Source: Phoronis australis (lineage: Eukaryota; Phoronida; Phoronidae). From it: a stretch of 64,000 bases of DNA. Positions within the stretch are counted from its first letter, which is position 1, and each line of letters begins with the position of its first letter. The position numbers were made by a program, and so were the translations under genes. Of the stretch, positions 1 to 10,938 are shown piece after piece. Location: assembly GCA_002633005.1 (NCBI GenBank), contig NMRA01000341.1, forward strand, positions 351,660 through 415,659, given 5' to 3'. A model generated the notes under the pieces. The model made no database searches. It saw nothing but the letters and a program-made list of their open reading frames with translations, and was not told where the DNA came from.

Positions 1-6
1 GAGCTG

Positions 7-81
7 AATAGGCATCATAAAAGTTGTCTAGGTCTAAGGGAATCTGAGTGGTGACCAGTTTAAGCGAGAAGTTCTCCACAT
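7..81 (+). repeat. 75-bp dispersed repeat, copy 1
   Basis: This 75-bp stretch recurs in the same orientation and with the same length at 63767-63841, with roughly 85 % matching bases. Both copies start at AATAGGCATC and end at CTCCACAT. No inverted ends or coding potential are visible, so the element class is unknown. Confidence 0.6.
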
Positions 82-236
82 GGCGTTAGGCCAACCTCCT
101 GCCAAACTTTTTTAACTGAGTGATTATACCTCACCATATACTCCGATGGAAATATTTAGTCAGAGAATGGCTTGACGTAATTTTCATCTGATTGTATTTT
201 TGTTAAAAGTTACTTACATCGCTGGAAATGGGAACA

Positions 237-1040
237 GCCGGTTCACTACTTCGAAGGTTCACCACTCCGAAGGTTCTCTTCTTCGAAAGTGTCTAAAATT
301 TCTGAATCAGGTGTAATTGCTGTACTTTTACATGCAAAAATAAGCGACATTTCGGTTATTAGATGCAACTATACCGACAACAATACACCGGTTAATAAAT
401 CACTTTGTTTGGATTCCAGGTGCTTGTGAAATTGCTCACATGTCTTACGAATACGGAACATTGAGTACGTACTTGCATTTATAAAAGAATGTGAAGTAGG
501 AATGTTGATGAATTATCAACCACGATACATTCATCAATCTCATGTCAAGATCGCATCATCTCACAGCGCGACAGAAAAGTTTAGGGCCGCTGCGCTTCAA
601 CCTCACCCACCGGAACTACTCGCACGGCCGGGTCGAAACTAAATGTAGTTAGTAAGCTACCCTATCCCTGCCAGTCTTCACGAAGTCTCATTCAGTCTTA
701 TAAAATTTAAAACCGCCGTTGGTCGCCGGACCGTGCCCCATATACTGTCCCTAATTGAGAATGAGTCTATAGTTAGATTCAAGAATCAAGATTGCCAGTG
801 ATTGGAACTGAGCTCTTTTGTAAACAATGTAAATCAAAATTTTCCCGACTATTCAACTCTAGCACACCCTTTAAATGGTTATTAAATGGACACCAGTACA
901 ATACCTTATCCATTTTCAGTTCTGAATCATTAGTAGAAAATCAGAGTAATGAACTGTCGGAGTTCTGGTTTTGGAATTGTAGACATTCGAAGTGGTGAAC
1001 TTTCGAAGGTAGCCAACCTTCGGAGTAGTGAACCCTCGGT
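237..1040. mobile_element. Putative inverted-repeat element, about 0.8 kb
   Basis: The left end (GGTTCACTACTTCGAAGG) and the reverse complement of the right end (GGTTCACTACTCCGAAGG) match over about 35 bp with a few mismatches. Each end is itself built of short repeats of the type TTCACNACTNCGAAGG. No transposase frame lies inside; the small frames at 792-1157 look random. No clean target duplication was found. It could be a MITE or two solo ends. Confidence 0.4.
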
Positions 1041-2214
1041 CATGTACATGTAGCCTTGGAAATCTTTTCCATCAAAATGATTGTTGGTCGATTGAAATCT
1101 GCGAAGCTGTGCACCATTGACATTGATTGACAAGAGAAGACTTTCTTCATTGACCAAAGTTTTAATTAGGTCTAGACTTACCTAATAATGTGAAAATGCG
1201 GGGATTTTTCAGTGCAAGAAAACGCGGTAGCAAAATTTCTGATTTTTGAGAAACGACAGAGTAGTCAGTGAACATACCGTGGGCGCGTACTGAATTTAAA
1301 AGAACGGAAACGCACACACGTGTACACGCATGCATGTCAATTCACCAATCCACAATTAAAGTGGACACTTGATGATCAAGATATTTGGCGATCACTTCAA
1401 ATTCGAAATTTGAAAATGCCTGCAATTAATCTAAACTATGCTATAAAGTACACAAAAGTAGCAAATAACAAACTCATTTTTTGCTGTTTTGTTTCTTGGT
1501 CGATTTTAAAGGCATTCACACTGCACTACTTTTGGGGATCTCTCTCGATGCTATAAAGTTTGAGCTAGGCATAGACATCTACAGTACTTCTAGACTTCCT
1601 TGTTACCCTATGGTGTACATGTAGAGAACTAGCGCTTTCAATGCCGATAAATAACATAAAGCTCGCTCCTACGCAGTCACCACTAGGGCCGGATACGACC
1701 TTATGATTATGTGAAGCGCTTTACATCAGAAGTAAATTCAAAATTAATATTAACTTGGTTATGATTGTAGTTAGTAGAACTTGTAGTTACAACAAGTTTT
1801 TGTCCATTTAGGAAATCCTATCGGATAGGCTAGAGCTGGACATTTTCCTCGGAGGGGAAGGGGGTTCGATCTAACCCCCCGAACCCCCCTCCCCCGGCTA
1901 CGGGCCTGAGTACTTACAACAGTTTGGTCGACAGTCTGTGCTCAATCTTAAGATTCCAGCATCCGAGGAAAACACGGTGATTCGTGTTACAGATCTTGTC
2001 AACGAATGGCGGTAAACTCAAGAAACACTAGTCACCAAAAACCCGCGTAACATATAGAGGCTAATACGTAATAATAGCCGGCCGGTGAAGCTGCTATTCG
2101 ACTATGCAAATGCTATATGTAACCATTGGAATGAACCTGCTTACTAAAAGAAACCCAATCACAGCGGCGAAAGATGTACTGCTACCTATAAAGAAAATAA
2201 ACAGCGTGATAAGT
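1041..2214. other. No gene seen; probably gene A intron or upstream DNA
   Basis: No exon matching the 5' half of the SEC14L family was found here in any frame. A C/G-rich patch at about 1838-1900 resembles the interior of the G-rich MITE and SINE debris seen elsewhere in the window. The rest is AT-rich and featureless. Confidence 0.5.
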
Positions 2215-2227
2215 AAATGAAACACAA

Positions 2228-2467
2228 GAGGAGGCAGTGTGGCCTGGTTGATAAGTGCCCGCTTTTTTACTCAATGTCGTGGGTTAGAGTCCCACCAGGT
2301 CACAGTGCTAAACCCTTGAGCCAGGTTTCTAGCTCCTCAGCTCGGTTTTAACTATATATTACTAAAGCACAAAAATAATTCCAGGTGATCAGTACACTGG
2401 GCCCACATACGAGGCCTGGGCACGTCTGCTTCAACGTGTATCAGACCGCCTGCAATTATTTTTTTTT
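2228..2467 (+). mobile_element. tRNA-derived SINE, copy 1
   Basis: A 240-bp element opens with GAGGCAGTG and has a tRNA-like head: an A-box-like TGGCCTGGTTGATAAGTG and a B-box-like GGTTAGAGTCCC. It ends in an ATT/T-rich tail. It is flanked by a perfect 13-bp target duplication, AAATGAAACACAA, at 2215-2227 and 2468-2480. A second copy lies on the - strand at 35682-35910 with matching head, body and tail. The duplication and tail show insertion by target-primed reverse transcription, so a partner LINE must exist or have existed outside this window. Confidence 0.9.
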
Positions 2468-2587
2468 AAATGAAACACAATGACAATACTGATGCACGGC
2501 ATCAACACGCTACATTTTTTTTAATTCATGATTTAGTAAAAATAATTCATATCTGTCCCTTGTTCATCTATGAGTGTTCTCTTCCAG

Positions 2588-2671
2588 CTCCGCGTATATT
2601 CCCTATCATCTGTAAACTGACGGGTCCGTTCATTAATGACCATGTTAAAAAGAAGATTTTTGTTTTGTCGA
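2588..2671 (+). CDS. SEC14L2-like: Gene A exon: end of CRAL-TRIO (APRIFP)
   Basis: The acceptor is TTCCAG and the donor GTAAGT. The 84-nt length and phases (1 in, 1 out) equal those of gene B exon 46481-46564. It reads APRIFPIICKLTGPF and on to KKKIFVLS; 15 of 28 residues match gene B. Confidence 0.92.
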
Positions 2672-5600
2672 GTAAGTAGACGTGTACTGAAACGAATTTC
2701 CTGTTATTTGCTGATACAGAATATCTACTGTATTTAGTTGGAAATTTATAAAATTAAAATGTTTCATGGATAGGCTGATCACTAGTTTGAATTTAGTCGA
2801 CCTGTCTCGATTATTGAAACCATTTGTCGTGACGTGTCCTTAGATCATAGCTTACTTAAAATTTCAGACTTCAAAATGAATGTGCATGCGCTTTTGGAAG
2901 CCTGAGAAAAGCAGCAGCGTGGGATGTGCTCGCGCACGCGCAACCTCTTAAAATATTGGAGTTTATTTCACTAAGAGAGTTCCAAGCCTGAAGAAAAGAA
3001 GCAGAAATTTACATCAGAAGTTTTGACTTATTGCAGGCAGCATTGTCTCCTTCAACATATTTTGTGTGGTGCGCTTTCCACAGAGGCCATTTGCTTGATT
3101 GGATAGCTTTTTCCCACCCGTCTTCTACTTTGCTTCCGCCATCTCCTGCTGGTGAGCAGAGTTGCAGATTGCAAAAAATAATAATTTTAATTCTGACAGA
3201 TGATATTTCCTGAATATGGTTGAAAAATATTCTTTATTTCAACCCACAGGCAACTACAAGGACACGCTACTACAACACATCGATGAAGACCAACTTCCCG
3301 CCTTTCTGGGTGGAACTATGACGGATCCTGACGGAAATCCACGATGTGCCACTAAGGTATTTTGGATCAGCAACCCTTTAAAAACGCAGATGTATGAACG
3401 AGAAATGCAATTAGCAACAATCGTGGAAAGTTCAAACTTACGCACTGTATTTGAGAAACATTTACTGTCAGATGTTTATTGTATGTTTCTTTCTGTTGGA
3501 TTCAGCTCTGCCAAGGAGGGAAGGTACCAGAGTCGTATTACCTTAAGGACCTCACGTTGTCTGAGCATTTCAAATCCGCAAGTTTGAAGGCCGGTGGCAA
3601 GCTCAGGTTGGAATATGTTGTTGAAAAATCAGAAGAATCAGAGATAAAAGTATTGAGGTAACTGCTCCTGGCGGCACTTCGTTTACTCTATGATTCATGT
3701 ACAATAATGCCTGTGGGATTTTATGAAAATCGCACAGCATGTACAACAAATAAAACGTACACACGGACAGTTTCATGATCACGCTCCTTTGATTACGTGT
3801 GACCGAAGAAACATAGAATCCCACATTGCTGTAATCTTGGACACGTATCTTCATTTCCAATGTTTGAAATTTCACAATATCTGTCTATGAGTTCGCAGAA
3901 TTCACGAGATCACTATTTGAAACATGAAAATTGGCCCAGAAACAACTGAGATACTCAATTCCGTCCATTACTGTTTGATACGTAAGTAGGTATGCTCACC
4001 CGCCATTACGGTATTGAACATGAAAAACGACGAGTTCCATTCCGAAACACGAACCACAACAATGCTTTTCAAAGATGGCGTTGCATGCATAAGTTTAACT
4101 GACTTATCCGACAGCCCACCGCCCCCGAACACTGCCCACTACCTCAGACGTTTACGTCACCATAGGCGGATTTAGAGGGGGGCTGAGACAAGATCTAAAT
4201 GTGTGAAGTTTTAGTGAGTTTGGGGGGGGGGGGGNTCAAGTGTCGAATTCGGGACACGGCGGAATCGTAACGGAACATGGCTAAGTATAGGCTCTCCCGC
4301 GATATCCCAGGTGACCGACAGTGACGCTGCGCACCAGCACTACGTTTCCGTCGTCTGCTTCACTGTGCAATGAAGAAAATTACTTCATTTTTTAAAGAAA
4401 ATGGAATCTGAGTGACGATGAAAATACAGAAGCTTCTGGTAAGAAGTCAATTTTAATCGAAGCTGAGTGATTCACTCAGAAACTCATAATTCTCTCTTTG
4501 TCAAACCTTAACTTAAGACGATTTCCAAAGCAATCGCGTGATTATTGCCAACACAAAACACGGATTTGGTCTTTTGGGCAATTGAAGACTATTTTAAATA
4601 CAACAAATATGTTAAGAACTGATATCACAAAATATAAAACATGTAATAAGCATTACAATAAGAAGAAGGTTTCGCGCGCAAACGCTATGGACTATAAACA
4701 AGTAGGTCTCTTAGTATCACGTTACGAGTTAATTCGTGGTGATGAAGTGGTAAAGCGTGCGAGCTCTATCCGCCAGGTCGTGAGTTCGAGTCTGTGATAC
4801 TCGCACTTTTTCCTGTGTGACATTTTCTCCGTGTTTTTTGCCTTTTTTGTCTTTTTTTTTCTCGAATAATACTTCGGGAATCAAGGAGGAAAAAACAGAA
4901 AAATTTCCTGGGCGGGAGGGGGGCAAACCCCCCTCCTGACCTCCCCCCATTCGTTGCTTTGCGCATCTACAATCATGCTTTCGGCATATGTTTTTACAGT
5001 CGAAATGTTGGGCCCACCCCTTGTGATATCCTAGATCCGCCACTGTTCTGTCTTTGTCAAACCTTAACTTAAGATGATTTTCAAAGCAATTGCGTCATTA
5101 ATGCCAACACAAAAAACAGATTTCGTCTTTTGGACAGTTGAAGACTATTTTAAATACAACAAATTTACTGATTGCACAAAATATAAAAAAGTGTAATAAG
5201 CACAAAAAGAAGTAGGTTTCGCGCGCAAACGCTGTTGACCATAAACAAGTAGGTCTCTTAGTAATCAAATACTATTGAAATTGTGGTGGTGCAGTGGTAA
5301 AGCACGCTCGCTGAAAACGCCAGGTCGTGAGTTCGAGTCTGTGGTAAATGCAGTTTTTCAAGTTTGACACGTTCTCCTTGTTTTTTTTTTCGTGGATAAT
5401 ACTTCAGGAATCAAGGAAAGTGCTTGATTTCTAGAGGAAAAAACAGAAAAGTTTTCTTGGGCGGGACGGGGGCAAACCCCCCTCCCGACCTCCCCCCATT
5501 CGGTGGTATGCGCATCTACAATCGTGCTTTGCGCAAATGTTTACAGACAAAATGTTGCCCCCCTTTTGATATCCTAGATGCGCCACTGCGTCACATAATG

Positions 5601-7170
5601 AATGCAGAGGAACAAGGTTCTCGTGGGTTTTGAAAGCACTGTTTTCGACAGAGTTAGACGCCCGAGTGTGTCTATGTTCGCTTATGAGAATGCCGAGGCC
5701 ACCTCCTGTCGCATCCGAAACACCTCGGGTATTTTCGTCATAGCCTTAAATTTTCTCTCTGAGATGTTTTATTCATGACGTAATGAAACACCTCCAAATG
5801 ATAATTTGAGGCTTCGAAAATATACGTGGTGTTTAGGATTCTCGGTTTTGTATCGGGTAAACTCGGTACACCCGTCTTCGAACTTACTATAGTAACAGGT
5901 CGATTCAAATGGTACGGCTTTTATATAGGTGTACGTGCATGTGTGTTTTGAGCGCAAAACGAAACTCTCTCAGAGCCAATGTATTATTTACTTGTTTCCT
6001 TATGAAAAAATATCTCATTAGCAAACTATGCACTAATTGGATTCGGTCAAACGAATGTTACACCGTCAATCTTCAGTGTCTATGCTTGTAGATACATATA
6101 GGTCAGTGTCGGCGCTCGAACATGTAGTTACAACACTACTGTTGCCAGTGGTTCTCGGTCATTGCTATTGTACAGGAATACTACGTTGTCCTAAATCCGC
6201 CAATGTTTCAGGTGGGAGTTTAAAACCGAAGAGTATGACATAGGTGTTGGACTGTCTTTGAAACCAAGCGGCTCTGATATCACCAAGGTGCTTATTCCCA
6301 CGTCACGAGTCGACAGTCACATGGTCCCGCAAGATGGCAGTTGGGAGTGCGAAGAATACGGTACATGTAAGTCCCATGTTTCTTAATATTCGTCATTGGC
6401 CGTTTATTTTGTGGTACGGTACTTTTTCACCTGTCGTAACACTCAAGATGGACAACACATTTTTCGCGTTTCTCAATGACAAAATGAACAGTGAAGAAAA
6501 TTAAGTCTGTGCTGTGTAGCTGTGATAAAACAACACTTTATTGTAAATTTTCATCATCTGTAACATTGCAGTCAGTCTTTGAAAAATCAATGACCATTTT
6601 GGCAATTATTTTTGAGCGAAATGAGCGTATTGAGTGGGCCAGATTCTTTATCTTCTTCTCAAAAATCACGTCAAAACCAAGAAAACAACTGTTCCGGAAA
6701 TCTTCCACGTCTCCACTTGAGGGGATGTCGTTAGAGGTGACAAGACGTCACACCAAAGCTAGGCACATGGGGTGACTTGTTTTAGAGTAAACACTTAAAA
6801 ATGTTTTTCTAGCTTTGGCCTGTTATAATACTCTTGAAAGCCCGATGGAAGTTAGGTAATCTAATTTGCGCTTTAGGACCCGGTAAAATGCGTATACTTT
6901 AATATAACTGTTTTCACATTATGCATGTGTGTACAAACTCAATACCGTAAAGATATAAGACTTGTAAGGTACCAACAGGAAGTACGTCACAGTGTTCCTT
7001 CCGTTGATCTTGGATTTGAACTAATCCAGTAGTTCTTCTTTTCAGACATTCTAACCTTCGACAACACATTCAGTTGGGCCCGAAGTAAAAAGATTGATTA
7101 CATTGTGGAGGTTTTTTCTCAAGGAATGGATGACCAAGTGATAAACATGGGTCAAGAAAATCCTCTGTGA
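2588..7170 (+). CDS. SEC14L2-like: SEC14-like protein, gene A (3' half; five exons)
   Basis: Coding exons: 2588-2671, 3250-3356, 3506-3657, 6212-6366, 7046-7170 (TGA 7168-7170). All introns are GT..AG and phases join without a break, giving about 207 residues. They cover the end of the CRAL-TRIO lipid-binding domain (APRIFP, then [15 protein letters not shown]) and the whole GOLD beta-sandwich (CQGGKVPESYYLKDL, WEFKTEEYDIGVGLS, SHMVPQDGSW, FDNTFSWARSKKIDY). SEC14L proteins bind hydrophobic ligands such as phosphoinositides, tocopherols or squalene in the cytosol; the ligand here cannot be read from sequence. By comparison with gene B, six upstream coding exons are missing from the window; they may lie upstream, beyond an intron longer than 2.5 kb, or be lost. 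No stop or frameshift breaks the part seen. It is the tandem paralogue of the gene at 34992-54096. Confidence 0.93.
3250..3356 (+). CDS. SEC14L2-like: Gene A exon: GGTMTDPDGNP motif
   Basis: 107 nt, acceptor CCACAG, donor GTATTT. It completes a serine codon across the splice and ends in phase 0 after NPRCATK. Length and phases are identical to gene B exon 49807-49913; 21 of 36 residues match. This is the family's most recognisable block. Confidence 0.95.
3506..3657 (+). CDS. SEC14L2-like: Gene A exon: start of GOLD domain
   Basis: 152 nt, acceptor ATTCAG, donor GTAACT after a split AG|G arginine codon. It reads LCQGGKVPESYYLKDLTLSE, then an acidic and lysine-rich loop four residues longer than in gene B. 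The upstream intron is only 149 bp. Confidence 0.93.
4738..4800 (+). repeat. tRNA-like segment of tandem copy 1
   Basis: It shows AAGTGGTAAAGCGTGCGAG followed by GTGAGTTCGAGTCTG (B-box-like). No closed acceptor stem can be drawn, so this is SINE-type tRNA ancestry and not a functional tRNA gene. Confidence 0.55.
5281..5344 (+). repeat. tRNA-like segment of tandem copy 2
   Basis: TGGTGCAGTGGTAAAGC matches the A-box consensus closely, and GAGTTCGAGTCTG is B-box-like. This copy keeps the A box better than its neighbour at 4738-4800. Confidence 0.6.
5716..5834. mobile_element. MITE, ACACCTCGGG family, copy 1
   Basis: The left end AAACACCTCGGGTATTTTCG and the reverse complement of the right end (AAACACCACGTATATTTTCG) pair over about 35 bp, including a GCCTTAAATT/GCCTCAAATT block. 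Related copies are at 10939-11109 and about 34011-34190. It sits in the gene A intron 3658-6211 and has no coding capacity. Confidence 0.6.
6212..6366 (+). CDS. SEC14L2-like: Gene A exon: middle of GOLD domain
   Basis: 155 nt, acceptor TTTCAG, donor GTAAGT. It completes the split arginine and reads WEFKTEEYDIGVGLS, then VDSHMVPQDGSWECEEYGT. It is one codon longer than gene B exon 52585-52736. Confidence 0.94.
7046..7170 (+). CDS. SEC14L2-like: Gene A terminal coding exon
   Basis: The acceptor is CTTTTCAG; the first two bases complete a tyrosine codon. It reads ILTFDNTFSWARSKKIDYIV and stops at TGA 7168-7170. The C-terminal tail is 17 residues shorter than in gene B and unrelated to it, while the FDNxFSWARSK strand is conserved. 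Confidence 0.94.
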
Positions 7171-7404
7171 GAGTTCGGGGGGGGGGGGTCGAGACTTATT
7201 GTGTTTCGGGAGCGAGTTGTTGGTCGTAAAAGAGAATTTGACATGTGGCACCTCAACTAACACAGGCCATGTTAATCAGGAAAATATTAATTGCGTTGTA
7301 TGCTTACGAAATAAGAAGGGAAGAAGTGCAGGTGTTTTATTATGACTGTTTCTCAGTGTTTTATGTATGGTGTTTATTATTCGATGTTATAGTTAAAGTG
7401 TAAT

Positions 7405-7410
7405 ATTAAA
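7405..7410 (+). promoter_or_regulatory. Candidate poly(A) signal of gene A (ATTAAA)
   Basis: This is the first ATTAAA or AATAAA after the stop codon (235 bp downstream), followed by TGTATACAGG and a G/T-containing stretch. AATAAA also occurs at 7917-7922 and 8227-8232, so the real site is uncertain. Confidence 0.3.
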
Positions 7411-7589
7411 TGTATACAGGTTAAAGTGAGTTGTACGAACACTGCCTTTCAAAAAACAACTGATAAAAACTTTGAAGTGATAGATCGACAACGAAACCAT
7501 GAACAGTAACAACCACAACCAGACACCCATGGCACCAACGTCAAAACAACTAACAGAATTACATTCAGGAATCAGTCAATAGGCCAATC

Positions 7590-8130
7590 ACTGAGAAAAT
7601 ACCGAATAACTTGAGAACGGCAAGTTGTAGCGAGAAACTGATACTGCACGTCAGTGAGACCTTGAGGAGATCTATCTATATATCAATTTCCACAAAATTC
7701 CCTCAAACGGTCGCAATGCTAGGGCTCCGCAAGCGATTATTCTAAAAAGGTTATAAAAGCGCCACCTTGTGTTCAATTTCGCCTCAAACTAACAAACTTC
7801 AACTGAGCTTCTCACACGATACGCAATATGTGTAAATTTCATGTTGACCTAAATGGCGAAAGACAAAGACCGGCTGAAGTGTAACGAGGAATTAGTCAAA
7901 GGAGCAGAAATCGTCCAATAAAACTCGAATAACTCGAAAACTGTAAGGCGGAGCGGCAAAATGGGCAGCCACGCTGCAGATATATAGCGCTTGCCGATAT
8001 CTACCCGTATGCCAAAAGTCAGAAAGATTCGTCCATTAACGCGGGGGATACGGCACGAAAACTCATATAATTAATTTAAGAGCAGTGCACGAATAATATC
8101 GAATAACTCGAGAACCGCAGCTGTTGAACG
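7590..8130 (+). repeat. Three degenerate repeats of CGAATAACTCGAGAACCG type
   Basis: Near-matches occur at about 7599 (CCGAATAACTTGAGAACGG), 7926 (TCGAATAACTCGAAAACTG) and 8098 (TCGAATAACTCGAGAACCG). The sequence between them is poorly conserved, so this is an old or patchy repeat downstream of gene A. Confidence 0.35.
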
Positions 8131-9045
8131 TAAGAACACAAGACTGCTAATGTTGCGCAAGGCCCTCTGCCAATTTGTATGTTCAATCCATGTCCTCAAA
8201 TGTTTGAAGTAATTCATTGAATCTACAATAAAAAATTGCAAAATCCAAAGTATACCCAATGTCTAAATCAGTAATAGCAGTACTTGTGGTGCCCAAATTT
8301 CAGAAGTGTTTTTTTTCGTACATCGTTTATTTCTGGCTGCATTCTTGTGCCCTGGCACTGATCCTGTTTTTACTGTATATCCGTTATCCTTGACTCAGTT
8401 GAGACTGAACCTTGCTAAGTACCGGTAAAGGATGGAAATGCATAGAAAATAAACTATGGCAAACAGTGACTTATAATTGACCCGAGCTTCTTGACTATTC
8501 AAAATGGTCAACTAAAATATTCACCAACCCATATTCTTATACTATCAATAAAACTGGCCAGAGAATGGTCGAGTATTTAATTTTGTCTGAGCTCACCTGT
8601 CACAGACAAGCACTGATGAAGATGCAATTTTGAAGGAAGAACCACAGGCACATCACTGCCGGAGTAAGGATTTCTCGTGGCCTCTAAGCAATAAAAAGTG
8701 TAGGAGTGATTTCAGCTTACACCGGTCATCACAAGTTTACACACCCTGGTGGTAACAATTCATCCAGCGCTCCCCTACCTAACTTTTGAGGGTACCCGTA
8801 GCAACGACCTTAATCCATACTTTGTGTAGGGCCCCTTTGTTTCGTGTGTACCTAATAGCTAAATTGATAATTCATCGCTGCCTTTGATCTGAAGTTCATT
8901 GACGCTCAGTTCGAGATTGAGCAAACACAGATAAACACTACGGATATACAATGAGAAACTTCATTTCAAGTACAGTACTAGTCCGTCTTTGCAAAGCTTC
9001 TTTGTAACAGTCGGAGCTAAAATCATTTCAAATTTCAAAAGATTT
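8131..9045. other. Intergenic, nothing recognised
   Basis: AT-rich sequence with scattered AATAAA motifs, stops in all frames, and no inverted or direct repeats that I could see. Confidence 0.5.
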
Positions 9046-9047
9046 GT

Positions 9048-9113
9048 GTCCTGACCGAGGCTTGAACCTGGAACAACACAACGTATTTATCTGCACTAGC
9101 CTCAGGTACCTCG
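9048..9113 (-). repeat. tRNA-like SINE remnant
   Basis: Read on the - strand: GGCTAGTGCAGATAAATACG (A-box-like), then, about 20 nt on, AGGTTCAAGCCTCGG, a good B box. No acceptor stem pairs and no flanking duplication is visible. Confidence 0.4.
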
Positions 9114-9243
9114 GGGGAAAACCAAGCTTTAACCAATAGCGGATTTGCAGCGACGCCATATTGAAATTAGGTTAATATGGTGCATTGTGGGTGCTGTGGT
9201 CAGGATTCCGAAAGCGGCCATAGTATCAAGCATAATACGCGGT

Positions 9244-10095
9244 ATGAGCGCGAAGAAAACTTACGGCGGATACACTTGTTGTGTTCCTGGCTGCTTCAAA
9301 AACAACAAGAGAGATAAAAATCTGAGTTTTTATGTGTTCCCTGCAAACCAAGAACTTCGTGAAAAATGGATANNNNNNNNNNNNNNNNNNNNNNNNNNNN
9401 NNNNNNNNNNNNNNNNNNNNNNNNNNNNNNNNNNNNNNNNNNNNNNNNNNNNNNNNNNNNNNNNNNNNNNNNNNNNNNNNNNNNNNNNNNNNNNNNNNNN
9501 NNNNNNNNNNNNNNNNNNNNNNNNNNNNNNNNNNNNNNNNNNNNNNNNNNNNNNNNNNNNNNNNNNNNNNNNNNNNNNNNNNNNNNNNNNNNNNNNNNNN
9601 NNNNNNNNNNNNNNNNNNNNNNNNNNNNNNNNNNNNNNNNNNNNNNNNNNNNNNNNNNNNNNNNNNNNNNNNNNNNNNNNNNNNNNNNNNNNNNNNNNNN
9701 NNNNNNNNNNNNNNNNNNNNNNNNNNNGAACAACATTCGGACGGAGTTTCCTCTTAAAATTAACGTCTCTAGCATATCCACGGCGAAAGCTACAAAAGTT
9801 AAGCAACCCAAGAACTCTCAACTTGTCTGAAACCGGAGGAGATTTCGAAATCAACGCCGATGAACATGACGACAGTCGTGCCCTTGGTCACACGGTCACT
9901 GATCATAGCTACGCTGTGTTTACAAACGAGAGAAAGGACTTGCTTGGTATTATAAAGCAAAAAAATGAAACATGGTTTTTAGTTTGCAAATCGCTCCAAA
10001 TGCACACAGTATCCGGCCTGCTCAAGACATGCCTGACCACAAGCTATCCCATGAGCCTTCGCGAAGGAAGTAACTCGCGCATGCGCAATGCGTAA
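9244..10095 (+). CDS. THAP zinc-finger protein, interrupted by assembly gap
   Basis: ATG 9244 opens [20 protein letters not shown], with the first C2 pair of a THAP zinc finger (CCVPGC), followed by [18 protein letters not shown] and REKWI. This is the classic THAP N-terminal half, in which the domain binds DNA through a C2CH zinc site. Ns at 9373-9727 remove the second half and its C..H pair. After the gap the same frame, if the N count is right, stays open for about 120 codons and contains [17 protein letters not shown] and TDHSYAVF. A DHxY block before a predicted helix is common after THAP domains in transposon proteins. The frame stops at TAA 10093-10095, just inside the right inverted end. 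An in-frame upstream ATG at 9145 is less likely because THAP domains normally begin at the protein start. No catalytic domain is seen. Confidence 0.7.
   Translation: MSAKKTYGGYTCCVPGCFKNNKRDKNLSFYVFPANQELREKWIXXXXXXXXXXXXXXXXXXXXXXXXXXXXXXXXXXXXXXXXXXXXXXXXXXXXXXXXXXXXXXXXXXXXXXXXXXXXXXXXXXXXXXXXXXXXXXXXXXXXXXXXXXXXXXXXXXXXXXXTTFGRSFLLKLTSLAYPRRKLQKLSNPRTLNLSETGGDFEINADEHDDSRALGHTVTDHSYAVFTNERKDLLGIIKQKNETWFLVCKSLQMHTVSGLLKTCLTTSYPMSLREGSNSRMRNA
9373..9727. other. Assembly gap (355 N)
   Basis: A run of N inside the THAP frame. Single N bases also occur at about 4235, in a G run, and at about 12752. Confidence 1.
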
Positions 10096-10221
10096 TTCGT
10101 CTGCGCTGCAAATCCGCTATTAGCTATACAAGGAGACACCGGCTAACTTTGTGACACTCGTTAACAATGAAACCCCTCATTTCCTTCTGAGATTCACACT
10201 CCACCGCCTGTTGATCGGCAT

Positions 10222-10382
10222 CAGGGGCGAATCCAGGATTTTGAGTTGGGGGAAGGGGCAAGGTAGAGTATTAGCCAGGATTTTGACCGTCAGACATTTC
10301 CACCTCCGAACTGCCAAATGGAATCTGGGAGAATTTTAGGGGGTGGCATGGCCCTTTTGACCCCTCTCTAAATCCGCCACTA
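10222..10382 (-). mobile_element. MITE, GTGGCGGATTTAG family, copy 1
   Basis: A 161-bp element with inverted ends: CAGGGGCGAATCC on the left, AAATCCGCCACTA on the right. It is flanked by a perfect 5-bp duplication, GGCAT, at 10217-10221 and 10383-10387. It is the same family as 34371-34525, in the opposite orientation. A 5-bp duplication and CAG..CTG ends would fit some hAT-related groups, but the superfamily is not settled. Confidence 0.8.
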
Positions 10383-10938
10383 GGCATTACTTGAAAACAC
10401 TACATAAAGGCATCGGACCGGAGAGCAAAGTAGGCCTACCGACTAACATTAATCAAAGTTAAACAATGTTTATTATAGTCAAAAGGCCCTAGTGTAAAGT
10501 GTGAGGAAAATAATTTACTTTTTTCTTGTGTGGCTGGATGAAGTATTTCTAATTCATTATTTAGAATGTTCCTGCATTTTTTAAAGTTGCACATTTTATG
10601 TAAAAACAACGTTTTTAGGTATTCGTTGTTAAGAGCGCTGCAAACAACAATAACCAACCACGGACTGAGAAAACCTTTTTGTGGTATCCGCGGTTGATGC
10701 ACAGCATACATGAACGCGTCTGGATACCCCAGTAATAACAGACATAAACAAGAATTAACAGTACATCAGGAGACAGACTTAGGATTAAGAATTTTGAGAC
10801 CTGTCATGTTTTTAACCTTCTTTTGATCAAATGATGAAGTTTACGTACTTACGAAACTCCACTGATCCGACGGTTGCTGTTAGGATTAAAGTTCGCACAT
10901 ATGCAGCTATGAAAACGCCCCTGAGGGATGAAAAATCC

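Larger units (their letters stand above)
4492..5589 (+). repeat. Tandem pair of 0.55-kb tRNA-like elements in gene A intron
   Basis: Two direct copies, 4492-5045 and about 5046-5589, start at CTTTGTCAAACCTTAACTTA and end at GATATCCTAGAT(C/G)CGCCACTG. They are roughly 85-90 % alike. Each holds in order: an AT-rich front, a GTTTCGCGCGCAAACGCT block, a tRNA-like segment, a T-run, and a G/C-rich segment GGGCGGGA..GGGGGCAAACCCCCCTCC. The duplication lies inside the 2.55-kb intron 3658-6211. Confidence 0.85.
9135..10121 (+). mobile_element. THAP-encoding transposon-like unit with 18-bp inverted ends
   Basis: AATAGCGGATTTGCAGCG at 9135-9152 is matched exactly by its reverse complement at 10104-10121. 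The element is about 990 bp including 355 Ns. If the outer TA or AT is the target duplication, it fits a 2-bp target-site transposon. THAP domains are known in P elements, Kolobok and ISL2EU-type DNA transposons. No DDE transposase is visible, so this looks like a shortened non-autonomous derivative or a captured gene. Confidence 0.7.

Noticed and set aside
1561-1620. Possible missing gene A exon (GIDIY resembling GLDMY)
   Set aside because: Only a few residues agree, the frame stops, and the diagnostic NYPE..KRLF block is absent.
3254-3445. - strand frame opposite a gene A exon
   Set aside because: Shadow of the real + strand exon at 3250-3356.
9145-9243. Upstream in-frame ATG for the THAP protein
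   Set aside because: THAP domains normally start at the N-terminus; ATG 9244 places the first cysteine pair within the first 20 residues.
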